Assembly: GCA_048498155.1 (NCBI GenBank)
Contig: JBEHYN010000009.1
Location: 5,985 to 69,984, forward strand
Source of the DNA: BOG-938 sp048498155
GTDB taxonomy: Bacteria; Pseudomonadota; Alphaproteobacteria; Caulobacterales; Caulobacteraceae
Reading direction: 5' to 3'
Length of the DNA: 64,000 nt
Part shown: in pieces, positions 36,158-45,152 of the stretch
Layout of the letters: each line of letters starts with the position of its first letter
Numbering within the stretch: position 1 is the first letter of the stretch
Translations under genes and position numbers: made by a program
Notes under the pieces: generated by a model
Seen by the model: the letters and a program-made list of their open reading frames with translations, nothing else
Database searches by the model: none
Told to the model about the DNA's origin: nothing

Positions 36158-36689
36158 ATGCTTGAACACGAACAGTGGCGTGATGTTGTCGGGTACGATG
36201 GCTTCTATGAAGTCTCCGATCTCGGCAACGTGCGTAGCCTAAGTCGGCTCGATGCGCTCGGACACCGTCTCAAGGGGCGGCCAATCAAGACCTCGGTCAA
36301 TCGGGGTGGGTACAAAAACTGTTTGCTTATCCAGAGACGGCAGACAGATCACGTACACGGTCCACCGGATCGTGCTGGAAGCCTTTGTCGGACCGAGACC
36401 TTCGGAAGAGCATGAGGGATGTCACGGCCCGAAAGGTAAGCTGTGTAACTCCATTAGCAATCTCCGTTGGGGAACTAGGCTTGAAAATGGCCAGGACAAA
36501 ATAATTCAGGAAGAGAGCTGCTGTGGTGAATATCATCACAAAGCGCGTCTCAACAGAAATGATGTTCTGGCTATTAGAGCAAGCCTATCCGAAGGAGAGG
36601 GTATTGCGGCCCTAGCGACAAAGTATGTGGTAGCTCGTTCTACTATAGGTCACATCAAATACGGCACATCGTGGAAACATATCATATGA
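36158..36689 (+). pseudogene. NUMOD4/HNH homing endonuclease, frameshifted
   Basis: The first frame gives a NUMOD4 domain (EQWRDVVGYDGFYEVSDLGN, then VRSLSR) up to NRGGYK; the second frame continues naturally with TVCLSRDGRQITYTVHRIVL and EAFVGPRP, an HNH-type stretch with NLRWGT, and a C-terminal HTH-like segment (IAALATKYVVARSTIGHIKY). The switch falls at an A5 run (36314-36318); one A fewer would join them into a single protein of about 176 aa. It sits between ssb and the 5' nuclease gene, and its stop overlaps the nuclease start, typical of a free-standing homing endonuclease. The shift may be real decay or a sequencing error. Confidence 0.8.
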
Positions 36690-37621
36690 CCGACCGAATT
36701 TTGATCGACATCAATAGTGTTGGCCACGCAGCTCATCAAGGGACAATCTTGATGGCGGGTGACCAGATGACGCAAGCCGTTTACGGAACCTTGAGGTCCG
36801 TTCGTGCGCTCAAGGTCGCCCACCCAGAGAGCTCGATGCTCGTCCTGTGGGACGGTCTGTCGTGGCGGAAGAAAGAGTCTGAGGTCTACAAGGCCAACCG
36901 GCAGGACAACGCTGAGAAGCGTGAAGCCCGTCGACGCTACGTGACCCAGACCCCTTTCATCCGCAAAGCGCTCAAGCATCTGGCTGTTCCGCAGCTCGCT
37001 GCTGCGAACATGGAAGCGGATGACCTGGCCGCCATGCTGGTGCGCAGAGCGTGCGAGCAGGGTGACTTCATACGCCTGGTGACCGGTGACCAGGACTGGC
37101 TCCAGCTCGTCGGGCCGAATTGTATCTGGGAAGATCACCGCGATAGCGCCAAGCGTGTCAACGTGAACAGCTTCAAAGCGAAGACTGGGTACCCCGACGC
37201 GACACGGTTCGTCCAAGCGAAGGCCCTTCAGGGCGACGTCTCGGATAACCTACCCGGCGTGGGCGGGATCGGTGAGAAGAAGGCTGCTGACCTGCTGGAA
37301 GTCTGGGGGCGCGTGGAAGCGTTCCTGGCCGATCCTGATCCTGCTGCGACCTACAAGCTGAAGCGACCTGACGTGAAGACCTTCCCCAAGGTGTTCAAGG
37401 AATTCCATCAGAACGATGGGCAGCGGCAGGAAAAGTTCTTCCACAATCACGCCATGATGAACCTCTGTGGGGATCTACCTGCCCCCGAGAGGATGGTCCT
37501 GGCGAAAGGCGAGTTCAACGCGGACGCCTTCAAGGCGGTCTGCCACGAGCTCGGGTTCGTGTCGATCCATCGACCGGACCGGTTCGACGACTTCGTCGAG
37601 CCATTCAAAATAAGGCACTGA
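36686..37621 (+). CDS. FEN/RNase H-type 5'-3' exonuclease
   Basis: 311 aa from the ATG at 36686 (a GTG at 36671 is an alternative). Metal-binding Asp residues of the FEN superfamily are visible: LIDINSVGH, VLWDGLSWRK, EADDLAAMLV, VTGDQDWLQL, then the helix-hairpin-helix region GDVSDNLPGVGGIGEKKAADLLE. This is the set expected of T4 RNase H and T5/T7-type 5' nucleases, which remove RNA primers and flaps. The recombinase gene follows after 7 nt. Confidence 0.92.
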   Translation: MTDRILIDINSVGHAAHQGTILMAGDQMTQAVYGTLRSVRALKVAHPESSMLVLWDGLSWRKKESEVYKANRQDNAEKREARRRYVTQTPFIRKALKHLAVPQLAAANMEADDLAAMLVRRACEQGDFIRLVTGDQDWLQLVGPNCIWEDHRDSAKRVNVNSFKAKTGYPDATRFVQAKALQGDVSDNLPGVGGIGEKKAADLLEVWGRVEAFLADPDPAATYKLKRPDVKTFPKVFKEFHQNDGQRQEKFFHNHAMMNLCGDLPAPERMVLAKGEFNADAFKAVCHELGFVSIHRPDRFDDFVEPFKIRH

Positions 37622-37628
37622 ATTCCAT

Positions 37629-38768
37629 ATGAGTTTCGCTGAAGACCTGGCTCAGGCCGGGCTGGAGAACTACGAGCGTCAGTTCACCGACACCTTCCTC
37701 ACGACCGGCTACCCCAACCTCGATGCGGCCCTGTCCGGGCTCTATAAGGGCGGCGGCTTCGCGTCAGGGCGGATCATCGAAATCTTCGGACCGTCTGCGT
37801 CCGGTAAGACCGTGATCGCAACCTATGTGATGGCCGCAGCTCAGAAGGCTGGTGGCTTGGCCGGCTTCCACGACCACGAACGCGCCTACAAGAAAGAGCT
37901 GGGCGTGAAGATGTGCGGCCTGTCGCTCGACCCCAACAAGTGGGTCTACGATCAGCCGTGGACGTTCGAGCAGTCCATCGACCGGATGCGCAAGAAGGTG
38001 CTGGTCGCGCGCGGCATGGAGTTCAGCGAGGCTGACGGCGAATACTCGCAGAAGAAGGGCGCGAAGGTCCACTATCCGCTCGACAAGCCCATCGTGTGGG
38101 TCTTCGACTCCCTGCACTCGATGGTGCCGATGTCCGCCGCCGGCAAGGATGCCGTCGATCGCGGGATGCACGACAACATGGCTCTACCCAAGGCTACGTC
38201 TGACCATTTCCCCGCGCTGTCGGTGTTCGCGGAAGCGACAAACACCCTGATCATCTTCCTGAACCAAATCCGTTTGGACCTGAAGAACACCAAGAACCCC
38301 AAGTACCCGGTCTACAAGTCGAGTGGCGGGGATGCTCCGATCTACTACACCAGCCAGCGTCTGCGTTTGACGGTCGCCATGCTGAAGACGGCGGACGGTA
38401 CGGAACTCGGACAGCGAGTCACCTGTAAGGTGATCAAGAACAAGCTATATCGGCCGAACCTCAAGGTGTCCTGGGACTTCCTGTACCAGGCTGATGGCAC
38501 CGGAGCATTCGACAACGTGGGCGGCGTCATCGACCGTCTGGTCGAGCTGGGCAAGCTGCCGGCGACGAAGACCCATATCACCTGGAAGGACAAGAAGTTC
38601 TTCCGTAAATCCCTGGTCAACCACATCCGGGATAGCGGCGAGTATGACGAGCTGGTCGCCATGCTACCCATCAACCTGGCAGCCAGCGATCCAGCGGCGA
38701 TCCAGGAAGACGGTCCGGAGGAGGACACTGCCGGCTTCGCAGCTTCGATCGAGGCGGACGATGCCTGA
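37629..38768 (+). CDS. RecA/UvsX-like recombinase
   Basis: 379 aa. Walker A GPSASGKT at residues 54-61, Walker B region VWVFDSLHSMV, and the loop-region equivalent (IIFLNQIRLDLKN) place it in the RecA superfamily; the organisation is closer to phage UvsX-type proteins than to host RecA. It should form filaments with the phage SSB for recombination-dependent replication. The C-terminus is acidic. The next gene overlaps its stop. Confidence 0.9.
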   Translation: MSFAEDLAQAGLENYERQFTDTFLTTGYPNLDAALSGLYKGGGFASGRIIEIFGPSASGKTVIATYVMAAAQKAGGLAGFHDHERAYKKELGVKMCGLSLDPNKWVYDQPWTFEQSIDRMRKKVLVARGMEFSEADGEYSQKKGAKVHYPLDKPIVWVFDSLHSMVPMSAAGKDAVDRGMHDNMALPKATSDHFPALSVFAEATNTLIIFLNQIRLDLKNTKNPKYPVYKSSGGDAPIYYTSQRLRLTVAMLKTADGTELGQRVTCKVIKNKLYRPNLKVSWDFLYQADGTGAFDNVGGVIDRLVELGKLPATKTHITWKDKKFFRKSLVNHIRDSGEYDELVAMLPINLAASDPAAIQEDGPEEDTAGFAASIEADDA

Positions 38769-39027
38769 TCCGTTCAAAGAGCCGAACGTCACGCTGGGTA
38801 TCGTGATGAAAGCGGGCCATGCGATTGGCCCGTTTACACTCAAGCAGTCGCTCGCAGTTGAGCTGGCGAAGACTTACAGTCAGCGGGACGTTAAAGCGGT
38901 CAACAACGTTATCGGATTTCAGCACAATATGGGTGTTGCTCTGGTTGATCTCAATGAGGTGACCGGTATAACCATAGTGTCGGGTTCTCTCGGAGCCGTC
39001 TCGGATCTTATTGACGCGGTGATCTAG
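38761..39027 (+). CDS. Small phage protein, unrecognised
   Basis: 88 aa, ATG overlapping the recombinase stop by 8 nt, so translation is probably coupled. No motif recognised; a Val/Ile-rich alpha-beta pattern (LGIVMKAGHAIGPFTLKQSL). Confidence 0.6.
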   Translation: MPDPFKEPNVTLGIVMKAGHAIGPFTLKQSLAVELAKTYSQRDVKAVNNVIGFQHNMGVALVDLNEVTGITIVSGSLGAVSDLIDAVI

Positions 39028-39044
39028 TCTGATATATTGAGCTA

Positions 39045-39569
39045 ATGAGGTTAGACGGTCGACATATACTAGCGAGCGAGGGGATTATTTCCCTCGCTCG
39101 TTCTGCTTTGGGGGATGGGGCGAGTCTCTGTGACTTCTGCTCGATCCAGCCCGAGTGCAAGATCAAGCGAGACCCGGAGCGGCGCACCGAGAGCTGCACA
39201 GCCTTTGTCCCTGCATTTTCGTTCGTCCCGCCGATCATCGGGCTCGAAGGCCGCTTCTCTACCTTCCGTGGATCGTCGATTTGGTACGACCGCGCCAGGG
39301 TGATCTTCCGCTCGCACAAGCGCGTCGGTCTGTATAACGCCGAGACAAATGAGCGGATCGGCTTCGCAAAGATGACCGATGCGTTCCGGGGTCCGTTCAA
39401 GGATCTGATGGCTGAACACGCCTGGTCAAACCATCTCTGCAAGGGCAGGGGCATCTCACGCGAGGAAGCGCCTACATGGCTTCCTCGACAAATCAGAAAC
39501 TTGGCCGGCTCGCGCTACGTGAAGTCGCCTGAACAAATTTCGACAGTTATATATCTGGAGCGCCTATGA
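39045..39569 (+). CDS. Unrecognised protein with N-terminal Cys cluster
   Basis: 174 aa. Residues around 29-51 hold CDFC-x5-C-x-I-K and a further ESC, a possible metal site. A middle part (FRSHKRVGLYNAETNERIGF) looks like a beta-hairpin. It overlaps the next ATG by 4 nt. Confidence 0.55.
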   Translation: MRLDGRHILASEGIISLARSALGDGASLCDFCSIQPECKIKRDPERRTESCTAFVPAFSFVPPIIGLEGRFSTFRGSSIWYDRARVIFRSHKRVGLYNAETNERIGFAKMTDAFRGPFKDLMAEHAWSNHLCKGRGISREEAPTWLPRQIRNLAGSRYVKSPEQISTVIYLERL

Positions 39570-39775
39570 GTAAGTTAGCAGACGCGATCAAGAAAAACGT
39601 CTACGTCACCCATGATGATGATGGCGTCGTCTATGGCATCGAGAAGGCTGAACGGGCCATCCACGCCCTATTTCCTGACAAGGAATGGCTCGTCGAACTT
39701 CTTTTCGAGGTCCAGACGGGAAACCGTAGCTGTCGGAACGCTGCGGATGAGATTATCAAGCGTTTTAGTCTTTAA
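39566..39775 (+). CDS. Small phage protein, unrecognised
   Basis: 69 aa, ATG overlapping the previous stop. Alpha-beta pattern with no recognised motif. Confidence 0.5.
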   Translation: MSKLADAIKKNVYVTHDDDGVVYGIEKAERAIHALFPDKEWLVELLFEVQTGNRSCRNAADEIIKRFSL

Positions 39776-39783
39776 CGTCCGCA

Positions 39784-40257
39784 ATGGCTGACCAAGGCCC
39801 CAAGAAGCTCAAGAACGTCCGGGCCAACATCAATGAGACCGCTCAGATGAAGGACGGCCGGCGTGCGAAGCTGTACATCGGCAAGCTCAAGAAGTCGGGC
39901 AAGGGCGTCTGCGTCGTGATGCGTCAGAGCCAGCAGATCTTTCGTGGCGGTCACGCGACCCTCACCGAAGCGAACAAGGCCGGTGAACTGTGCTGGATGA
40001 TGGACACATCACTGATCGGCATCCTTCGCGACTTCCATGCCGTCGAGTATCTCATGACCTTGGAGAAGGAGACGGGCGACCTGTGGGTCTCCAAGCTCTC
40101 GGACTGGGACGACCCTGAGAAATTGTGGAAGCCGTCAGACCCCACGAAGTTCATCAGACGGTCCTATCGCGGAGCCCAGCTCAGCTATCTATCGGTCGGA
40201 TATCACCGCAAGTTCGCAGGTGAAATACCCCTCATGACCGGTAAGAAACCCACTTGA
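39784..40257 (+). CDS. Unrecognised phage protein
   Basis: 157 aa, 8 nt after the previous stop. Lysine-rich N-terminus (MADQGPKKLKNVRANINETA), then an alpha-beta domain. Its stop overlaps the -35 of the promoter at 40254, so it is the end of an operon. Confidence 0.55.
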   Translation: MADQGPKKLKNVRANINETAQMKDGRRAKLYIGKLKKSGKGVCVVMRQSQQIFRGGHATLTEANKAGELCWMMDTSLIGILRDFHAVEYLMTLEKETGDLWVSKLSDWDDPEKLWKPSDPTKFIRRSYRGAQLSYLSVGYHRKFAGEIPLMTGKKPT

Positions 40258-40300
40258 ACCCCATCCGTCCGCACGCTACAAAGAAAGTCAGGAGTGACTA
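40254..40300 (+). promoter_or_regulatory. Promoter and perfect palindrome before the sbcDC operon
   Basis: TTGAAC (40254), 17 bp, TACAAA (40277), then AGTCA-GGAG-TGACTA at 40286-40300. The GGAG in the palindrome spacer is also the ribosome site for the ATG at 40304, so a bound protein would cover both. Confidence 0.75.
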
Positions 40301-40303
40301 TCA

Positions 40304-40597
40304 ATGACCGACGAAGTCTATGACAAGCGGACCGGGGAAGTCTGGAACAGTGTGCGCGCTGGGTGGGCCAAGAACGCGCTCGACGCCTTTGCGCAGGATA
40401 CCTACGACGGCCGGTCGTTCGACAAGATGCTCGCTGACAGCGCAGAGGAAGGCGAGAGCGATGCATACTGCGCTGCGCAGGACCTCATGACCAACATCAT
40501 GCACCTGGCGAACCAGCATGGCTGGAACGTGGACGATATCGTCCGGCGCGCTCAACGCAACTTCATCGACGAGCTGAACATCGAGGCGATGGCGTGA
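40304..40597 (+). CDS. Unrecognised phage protein, first gene of the sbcDC operon
   Basis: 97 aa, mostly helical and acidic. Overlaps the SbcD start by 4 nt. No family recognised. Confidence 0.6.
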   Translation: MTDEVYDKRTGEVWNSVRAGWAKNALDAFAQDTYDGRSFDKMLADSAEEGESDAYCAAQDLMTNIMHLANQHGWNVDDIVRRAQRNFIDELNIEAMA

Positions 40598-41664
40598 AGT
40601 ACCCCTACGTCATCAGCAGCGACCAGCACTGCCACGCGTGGAGTTCGTTCTCCACGGTCGGCCCAGATGGGGTCAACTCGCGCCTGCGAACCATCCTTAA
40701 CGAGATCAGGCGCTCGGCTGACGTGCTGGTCGCTCGCGGCGGCGACCGGATGTTCCTGGCGGGCGACCTATTCCATCAGCGGGGAGAGATTAAGCCAAGC
40801 GTCTTCAACCCTACTGTGGAGACGTTCAAGACGATCCAGGACGAGTATCCTGATTTGGCGATCCACGCGATCCCCGGCAATCACGACCTTGAAGGCAAGG
40901 AAGCGAGCTCTCTCGGCAATGCGATGCAAGCGCTCGGCACGATCGACCGCTTCTCTGTGGACACCAGCATCGAGCTCCACGGCGATGTCATCGTCATCCC
41001 TTGGTACCAGGACCTGAATGAACTCAGGAAGCATTTAGCCTCGCAGGCTGCGGGGATGCGCGGCGCGGGTCTTCTGGAAAAGACCGACGTCATCATCCAT
41101 GCCCCGGTCAACGACGTGATCAAGGGCATCCCGAACCACGGCCTCGAAGCCTCTGAGCTCGCGGCCTACGGCTTCCGGCGTGTCTTCGCCGGCCACTACC
41201 ACGACCATAAGGTCATGGAGGGCGGCAAGGTCATCAGCGTCGGCGCGACCGGTCACCAAACTTGGAGCGACCCAGGGACCAAGGCCGGCTTCCTGCTGGT
41301 GTGGGAAGATCGCATCGAGCACGTCGAGAGCCTATGCCCCAAGTTCGTCGATCTGGACCTGACGACTGCCAGCGACCCATTTGAGTTGGAAGCTGAAGGT
41401 AACTACGTCCGGCTGCGGCTGGAGGAAGTCTCCGAGAAAGAGATCAAGAGCTGGCGCGACGATCTGACCAAGGCCGGCGCGCTCGGCGTGATGATCATCG
41501 CGACCAAGAAACAGGTGAACGGGAGATCCGGGACAGCCGCCGCTAAGTCGGCCGTCTCCCTGGACGCCTCTGTTCACGCTTTCATCGACAACGACATGAA
41601 GCCCTTGCTCCACGCGGAAGTGTCCGCGCTGGCCCAGGAGTGCTTGGACGAGGCCCGTAGCTGA
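40594..41664 (+). CDS. sbcD: SbcD/gp47-like nuclease subunit
   Basis: 356 aa calcineurin-like phosphoesterase of the Mre11 class. Metal-binding motifs in order: SSDQHCH, FLAGDLFHQ, AIPGNHDLEG, VIIHAPV and FAGHYHDH. With the SbcC protein encoded 134 nt downstream it should form the gp46/gp47-type nuclease that opens and resects DNA ends. The first motif reads DQHCH rather than the usual DxHxG. Confidence 0.9.
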   Translation: MKYPYVISSDQHCHAWSSFSTVGPDGVNSRLRTILNEIRRSADVLVARGGDRMFLAGDLFHQRGEIKPSVFNPTVETFKTIQDEYPDLAIHAIPGNHDLEGKEASSLGNAMQALGTIDRFSVDTSIELHGDVIVIPWYQDLNELRKHLASQAAGMRGAGLLEKTDVIIHAPVNDVIKGIPNHGLEASELAAYGFRRVFAGHYHDHKVMEGGKVISVGATGHQTWSDPGTKAGFLLVWEDRIEHVESLCPKFVDLDLTTASDPFELEAEGNYVRLRLEEVSEKEIKSWRDDLTKAGALGVMIIATKKQVNGRSGTAAAKSAVSLDASVHAFIDNDMKPLLHAEVSALAQECLDEARS

Positions 41665-41801
41665 TGGCGACTGTTAAAAAAGGGACGCTCGCAAGGGCTG
41701 GCGAGTGGTGGAAGCACCTTCGTTGGACCAAACGTGGCTTCTGGAAGAAGCACCGCATCGCTGAGAAGGCTGAAATTCGTAAGCAAGTGGTCGACCTATG
41801 A
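41664..41801 (+). CDS. Small basic protein between sbcD and sbcC
   Basis: 45 aa, ATG overlapping the SbcD stop; its own stop overlaps the SbcC start (ATGA). Strongly basic and Trp-rich (EWWKHLRWTKRGFWKKHRIA). Tiny proteins of this style recur in other phages, with unknown function; the double overlap supports that it is real. Confidence 0.65.
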   Translation: MATVKKGTLARAGEWWKHLRWTKRGFWKKHRIAEKAEIRKQVVDL

Positions 41802-43750
41802 AGCTTATCGAGCTCGAAATATCGAACTTTCTTGGCATCGGTCACGCCAAGCTTGATCTGTCCGACAAGGGCCTGGTCGCTATCCAAGGCGAGAACCACG
41901 ACGACACATCTGCCAAGTCCAATGGGGCGGGTAAGTCATCGTTCGCCGACGCGATATTCTGGTGTCTCTACGGCGAGACCGCTCGCGGCCTGACCGGTGA
42001 CAGCGTCGTCAACTGGAAGGTCTGCAAGGACTGCCAGGTCACTTCGATCTGGGAGGACAGCGACGGTTCTCGGTTCACCGTCACGCGCTGGCGGAAGAAG
42101 ACCGTCAACGGCAAGAAGGCCGGCGTCATGCTGTTCCACACCATTGGGCCGGCTGGGACGTCCGTGGACCTCACCAAGGGCACTGACAAGCTGACCCAGG
42201 TCGAGATCGACAAGGCGATAGGCTGCGAGCAGGACGTGTTCGTCGCCGCCGTATATGCGGCTCAGGGCAAGATGCCCAACCTGCCGGCGATGACAGATGG
42301 CGAACTCAAACAGATCATCGAGAAGGCGTCCAGCGTGGACGTCCTGGTCTCAGCCTACCGGATCGCTCGCGACAAGCTGAACGAAGCCGAGCGCAAGTAT
42401 GACTCTTGGCGGCTTGAACATGTTCGTGCCGAGCGCGACGTGACAGACGCGAAGAACCGGCTCGAACAGATCGTCCGGCAGCGCGACGGCTACGATGGTC
42501 GCAAGAAATCCGAAGTCGACTCCCTGACGCAGCTTCTCAGAGATGCCGTGGACCGGGCCAGACAGAAACAAGCCGATGTGAATTCGGTCGATGCCGTGCG
42601 CGTCCAGGCGGAGGTCGACAAGCTCGACGCCAAGATCCAAGCCGTCGAAAGCGAGCGGACTGAGGAAGATCGACTAGCCTCGATCGAGCGCGAGGCAATC
42701 ACCCGACACACGTCGATGAACGCCCACTACAACCGCGCTGTCTCCGACGCCCGCAAGCAGAAGGAAGACCTGGACAACGTCACGGGCCGGGTCGGAACCC
42801 CCTGCGGCGAATGCGGCAAGGCGTACGAAGACCACGACATCGAGAGCGCCAAGCACATCGCGTCCGGAAGGCTACGCGGTCTGATCGCTCGCGCGCAGGA
42901 GATCAAGAGCGACCTTGCGACGCTACAGGAAGCGGTCACAGACGCGTCTAGAGCGCTCCAGGAGTACCGCATCAAGCGGACTGACATCACCGCTACCGTT
43001 GACGAGAGAAAGCGTCTAGCGGAAGCGCTAGCGCTTCGCATACGTGCGCAAGATGCGGTCGACACTGAGACCGCGACCGCACGACGCTTGCGAGCCCAGC
43101 TCGACGCGAAAAAGGCTGAAACCAACCCCTTCACCAGCCTGGCGGAAGGTGCTGAGCGAGAGCTGAAGGAAGCCGGTATCGCCTATCGTGAAAGCGAAGA
43201 ACTGGGCGTAGCCGTCGAAAAGCGCGTCATGGTCTGCAAGGACGTGGTTAAGGTCTACGGACCGGCCGGCGTGCGAGCGCATATCCTCGACACCGTGACC
43301 CCGTTCCTCAACGACAGGACGGCAGACTACCTCGGCTTCATGTCGGATGGGAACATCACCGCCACCTGGTCGACCCTTCAGCTCAACGCGAAGGGCGAGC
43401 TGGTGGAGAAGTTCGCCATCAACGTCCAGAAGTACGGCAAGGGCTCATTCGCAGCTCTCTCCGGGGGTGAGCAGCGCAAGGTCCGCCTGGCGACTGCGCT
43501 TGCCCTGCAAGACCTGGTGGCGTCCCGAGCGACCAAGCCGATCGAGCTGTGGATCGGCGACGAGATCGACGATGCGATGGACGAAGCCGGCTTGGAGCGT
43601 CTGATGGGCGTGCTGGAGAAGAAGGCTCGCGAGCGCGGTACGGTCTGCGTCATCTCGCACAACTCGTTGAATGACTGGATTAGGGACACCGCCCTGGTCA
43701 CGATGAAGGGCGAACTTGCGACAATCTCCGGGTGCTTGGAGAAGGTATGA
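41798..43750 (+). CDS. sbcC: SbcC/gp46-like ATPase subunit
   Basis: 650 aa, Rad50/SbcC type. Walker A NGAGKSSFADAIFW near residue 47, two coiled-coil arms with a central zinc hook PCGECG near residue 335, then ABC signature ALSGGEQRKVRLA, Walker B LWIGDEIDDAMD and the H-loop VISHN. Partner of the SbcD-like nuclease. Confidence 0.93.
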   Translation: MKLIELEISNFLGIGHAKLDLSDKGLVAIQGENHDDTSAKSNGAGKSSFADAIFWCLYGETARGLTGDSVVNWKVCKDCQVTSIWEDSDGSRFTVTRWRKKTVNGKKAGVMLFHTIGPAGTSVDLTKGTDKLTQVEIDKAIGCEQDVFVAAVYAAQGKMPNLPAMTDGELKQIIEKASSVDVLVSAYRIARDKLNEAERKYDSWRLEHVRAERDVTDAKNRLEQIVRQRDGYDGRKKSEVDSLTQLLRDAVDRARQKQADVNSVDAVRVQAEVDKLDAKIQAVESERTEEDRLASIEREAITRHTSMNAHYNRAVSDARKQKEDLDNVTGRVGTPCGECGKAYEDHDIESAKHIASGRLRGLIARAQEIKSDLATLQEAVTDASRALQEYRIKRTDITATVDERKRLAEALALRIRAQDAVDTETATARRLRAQLDAKKAETNPFTSLAEGAERELKEAGIAYRESEELGVAVEKRVMVCKDVVKVYGPAGVRAHILDTVTPFLNDRTADYLGFMSDGNITATWSTLQLNAKGELVEKFAINVQKYGKGSFAALSGGEQRKVRLATALALQDLVASRATKPIELWIGDEIDDAMDEAGLERLMGVLEKKARERGTVCVISHNSLNDWIRDTALVTMKGELATISGCLEKV

Positions 43751-43821
43751 ACACTGGACACTTATTCGCGGGTATCCCTCTCGTCATCGACCCGACAATT
43801 CCGCCGGGTCAGATTTTATGA
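43747..43821 (+). CDS. Possible 24-aa peptide after sbcC
   Basis: Opens with ATG overlapping the SbcC stop and ends overlapping the in-frame ATG at 43818, so it might couple translation. Sequence is Pro/Ile-rich. Weakly supported. Confidence 0.3.
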   Translation: MNTGHLFAGIPLVIDPTIPPGQIL

Positions 43822-43928
43822 TCCCTACGAATACGGGCGGCAGTAGCTATCTCGTGAATAGAGATACCTATCTGGATATGATCGTTCGCCCATCCGATTT
43901 TACACCACCAGATTTCGCTAATTCGTCA

Positions 43929-43957
43929 TTGAATAGTCAGTCAGAAGTGACTATAAC
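43929..43957 (+). promoter_or_regulatory. Promoter with palindrome in the spacer
   Basis: TTGAAT (43929), 17 bp, TATAAC (43952). A perfect AGTCA-GAAG-TGACTA (43939-43953) fills the spacer, preceded by an extra AGTCA shifted by four bases. The ATG at 43965 lies about 7 nt after the -10, so the message would be leaderless. Confidence 0.7.
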
Positions 43958-43964
43958 CGACGAC

Positions 43965-44507
43965 ATGACAGAGACGCACATGGTTGAGGCGATTGAGTTG
44001 CTGGTCGAGATCGACCGCAAGATCGCGCAGCATGGCGGACGCTTCGGAGATCGCGTCACCAACAAGGCCAAGGCTACGGTGAAGTACCTCTCCGAGCGTC
44101 TATCCATGACATCACGGGATACGATCCACACCGACGAAGAGTTCATCCCATATGGTCTGATCGTCGATCCGAAGGGCAATATCTCATTCGTCCTGGAGGT
44201 CGCCAGCGAAGAGGACGAAGAGCCAGGTCCGCTTCATCACTACGTGGGTCTCGACCTCGACCAGCTCGACGACTGCTTCCCGGCGATCGCGTCTGACGTC
44301 CACAAGCTACTCATAGCGGCCGACAAACAGCCGACCGCCTTCTTCCGCGAGACGACAGGTCGTCTCCAATCAAAACCGGCGCTTGTTGCCCTCGTTCATG
44401 ACTACCTCAAGAACGGGCGGCTGCTAATCGACGGTCTCAAAGCCGAGCAGGTCGAACAGGAACAGGCTGGCTTCTACGACAAGAAGAACGACTTCGGGAC
44501 TTTCTAA
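43965..44507 (+). CDS. Unrecognised phage protein
   Basis: 180 aa from the ATG at 43965, just after the promoter. An in-frame ATG at 43818 would add 49 residues and would translate through the palindrome. Helical N-terminus (MVEAIELLVEIDRKI), no recognised motif. Overlaps the resolvase start by 1 nt. Confidence 0.6.
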   Translation: MTETHMVEAIELLVEIDRKIAQHGGRFGDRVTNKAKATVKYLSERLSMTSRDTIHTDEEFIPYGLIVDPKGNISFVLEVASEEDEEPGPLHHYVGLDLDQLDDCFPAIASDVHKLLIAADKQPTAFFRETTGRLQSKPALVALVHDYLKNGRLLIDGLKAEQVEQEQAGFYDKKNDFGTF

Positions 44508-45085
44508 TGCAGCTTACCGTTGCGGGGCTTGATCCGAGCCTCCGTCACTTTGGTTACGCCAAGGGACTTTACGAGACAATCGACAACACCTGGCAGGTCT
44601 CTCACATCGACCTACAGGACACAGAGAACGAAGCCGGTAAGACCGTCCGCAAATCCAGCGACGATCTCCGCTGTGCTGGCCTGCTGGTCGCAAAGACACA
44701 TAGCTGGATCGGCAACTGCGGTATCGTATTCGCGGAGGTCCCTTCCGGAGCCCAGTCAGCTCGCGCCAGCTTCGGTCTGGGTATCGTCCTCGGTGTCCTC
44801 GGCAGTATCGGTCAGGTCGGTGAGTTTCGTGGCCGGCTGATCCAGGTGAACGCTCTGGACGTGAAGCGCCTTGCGACGGGCTCCAAGCACGCCACTAAGC
44901 GCGAGATGATTGAGTGGGCGTCTGAGCGTTGGCCTGACCTCCCTTGGCTCACCCGGAAGTTCAAGGGGAATATCGAGCTGATCGACCGCAACGAACACAT
45001 GGCCGACGCGTGTGCGGTTATCAACGCAGGCATCCAGACGGACGATTTCAAGTCCCTTGTCCAGACGCTCAAAATTCTGCGTTGA
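44507..45085 (+). CDS. RuvC-like Holliday-junction resolvase
   Basis: 192 aa, RNase H-like fold. The RuvC carboxylates are visible: VAGLDPSLRHFGYA, VFAEVPSGAQSARASFGLG and EHMADACAVINAG. It resolves recombination intermediates made by the recombinase and SbcCD proteins encoded in the same segment. Family placement is good, but whether it cuts junctions or other branched DNA is not shown. Confidence 0.85.
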   Translation: MQLTVAGLDPSLRHFGYAKGLYETIDNTWQVSHIDLQDTENEAGKTVRKSSDDLRCAGLLVAKTHSWIGNCGIVFAEVPSGAQSARASFGLGIVLGVLGSIGQVGEFRGRLIQVNALDVKRLATGSKHATKREMIEWASERWPDLPWLTRKFKGNIELIDRNEHMADACAVINAGIQTDDFKSLVQTLKILR

Positions 45086-45095
45086 TCCTCATAGG

Positions 45096-45111
45096 TAGTC
45101 ATCACTGACTA
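45096..45111 (+). promoter_or_regulatory. Palindromic site before nrdA
   Basis: Perfect AGTCA-TCAC-TGACTA, 41 nt before the nrdA start. TAGACT at 45115 could be a -10, but no good -35 fits. Confidence 0.6.
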
Positions 45112-45152
45112 CTTTAGACTAATGGACCTTTCAGTATCCAGGGACACCACAT

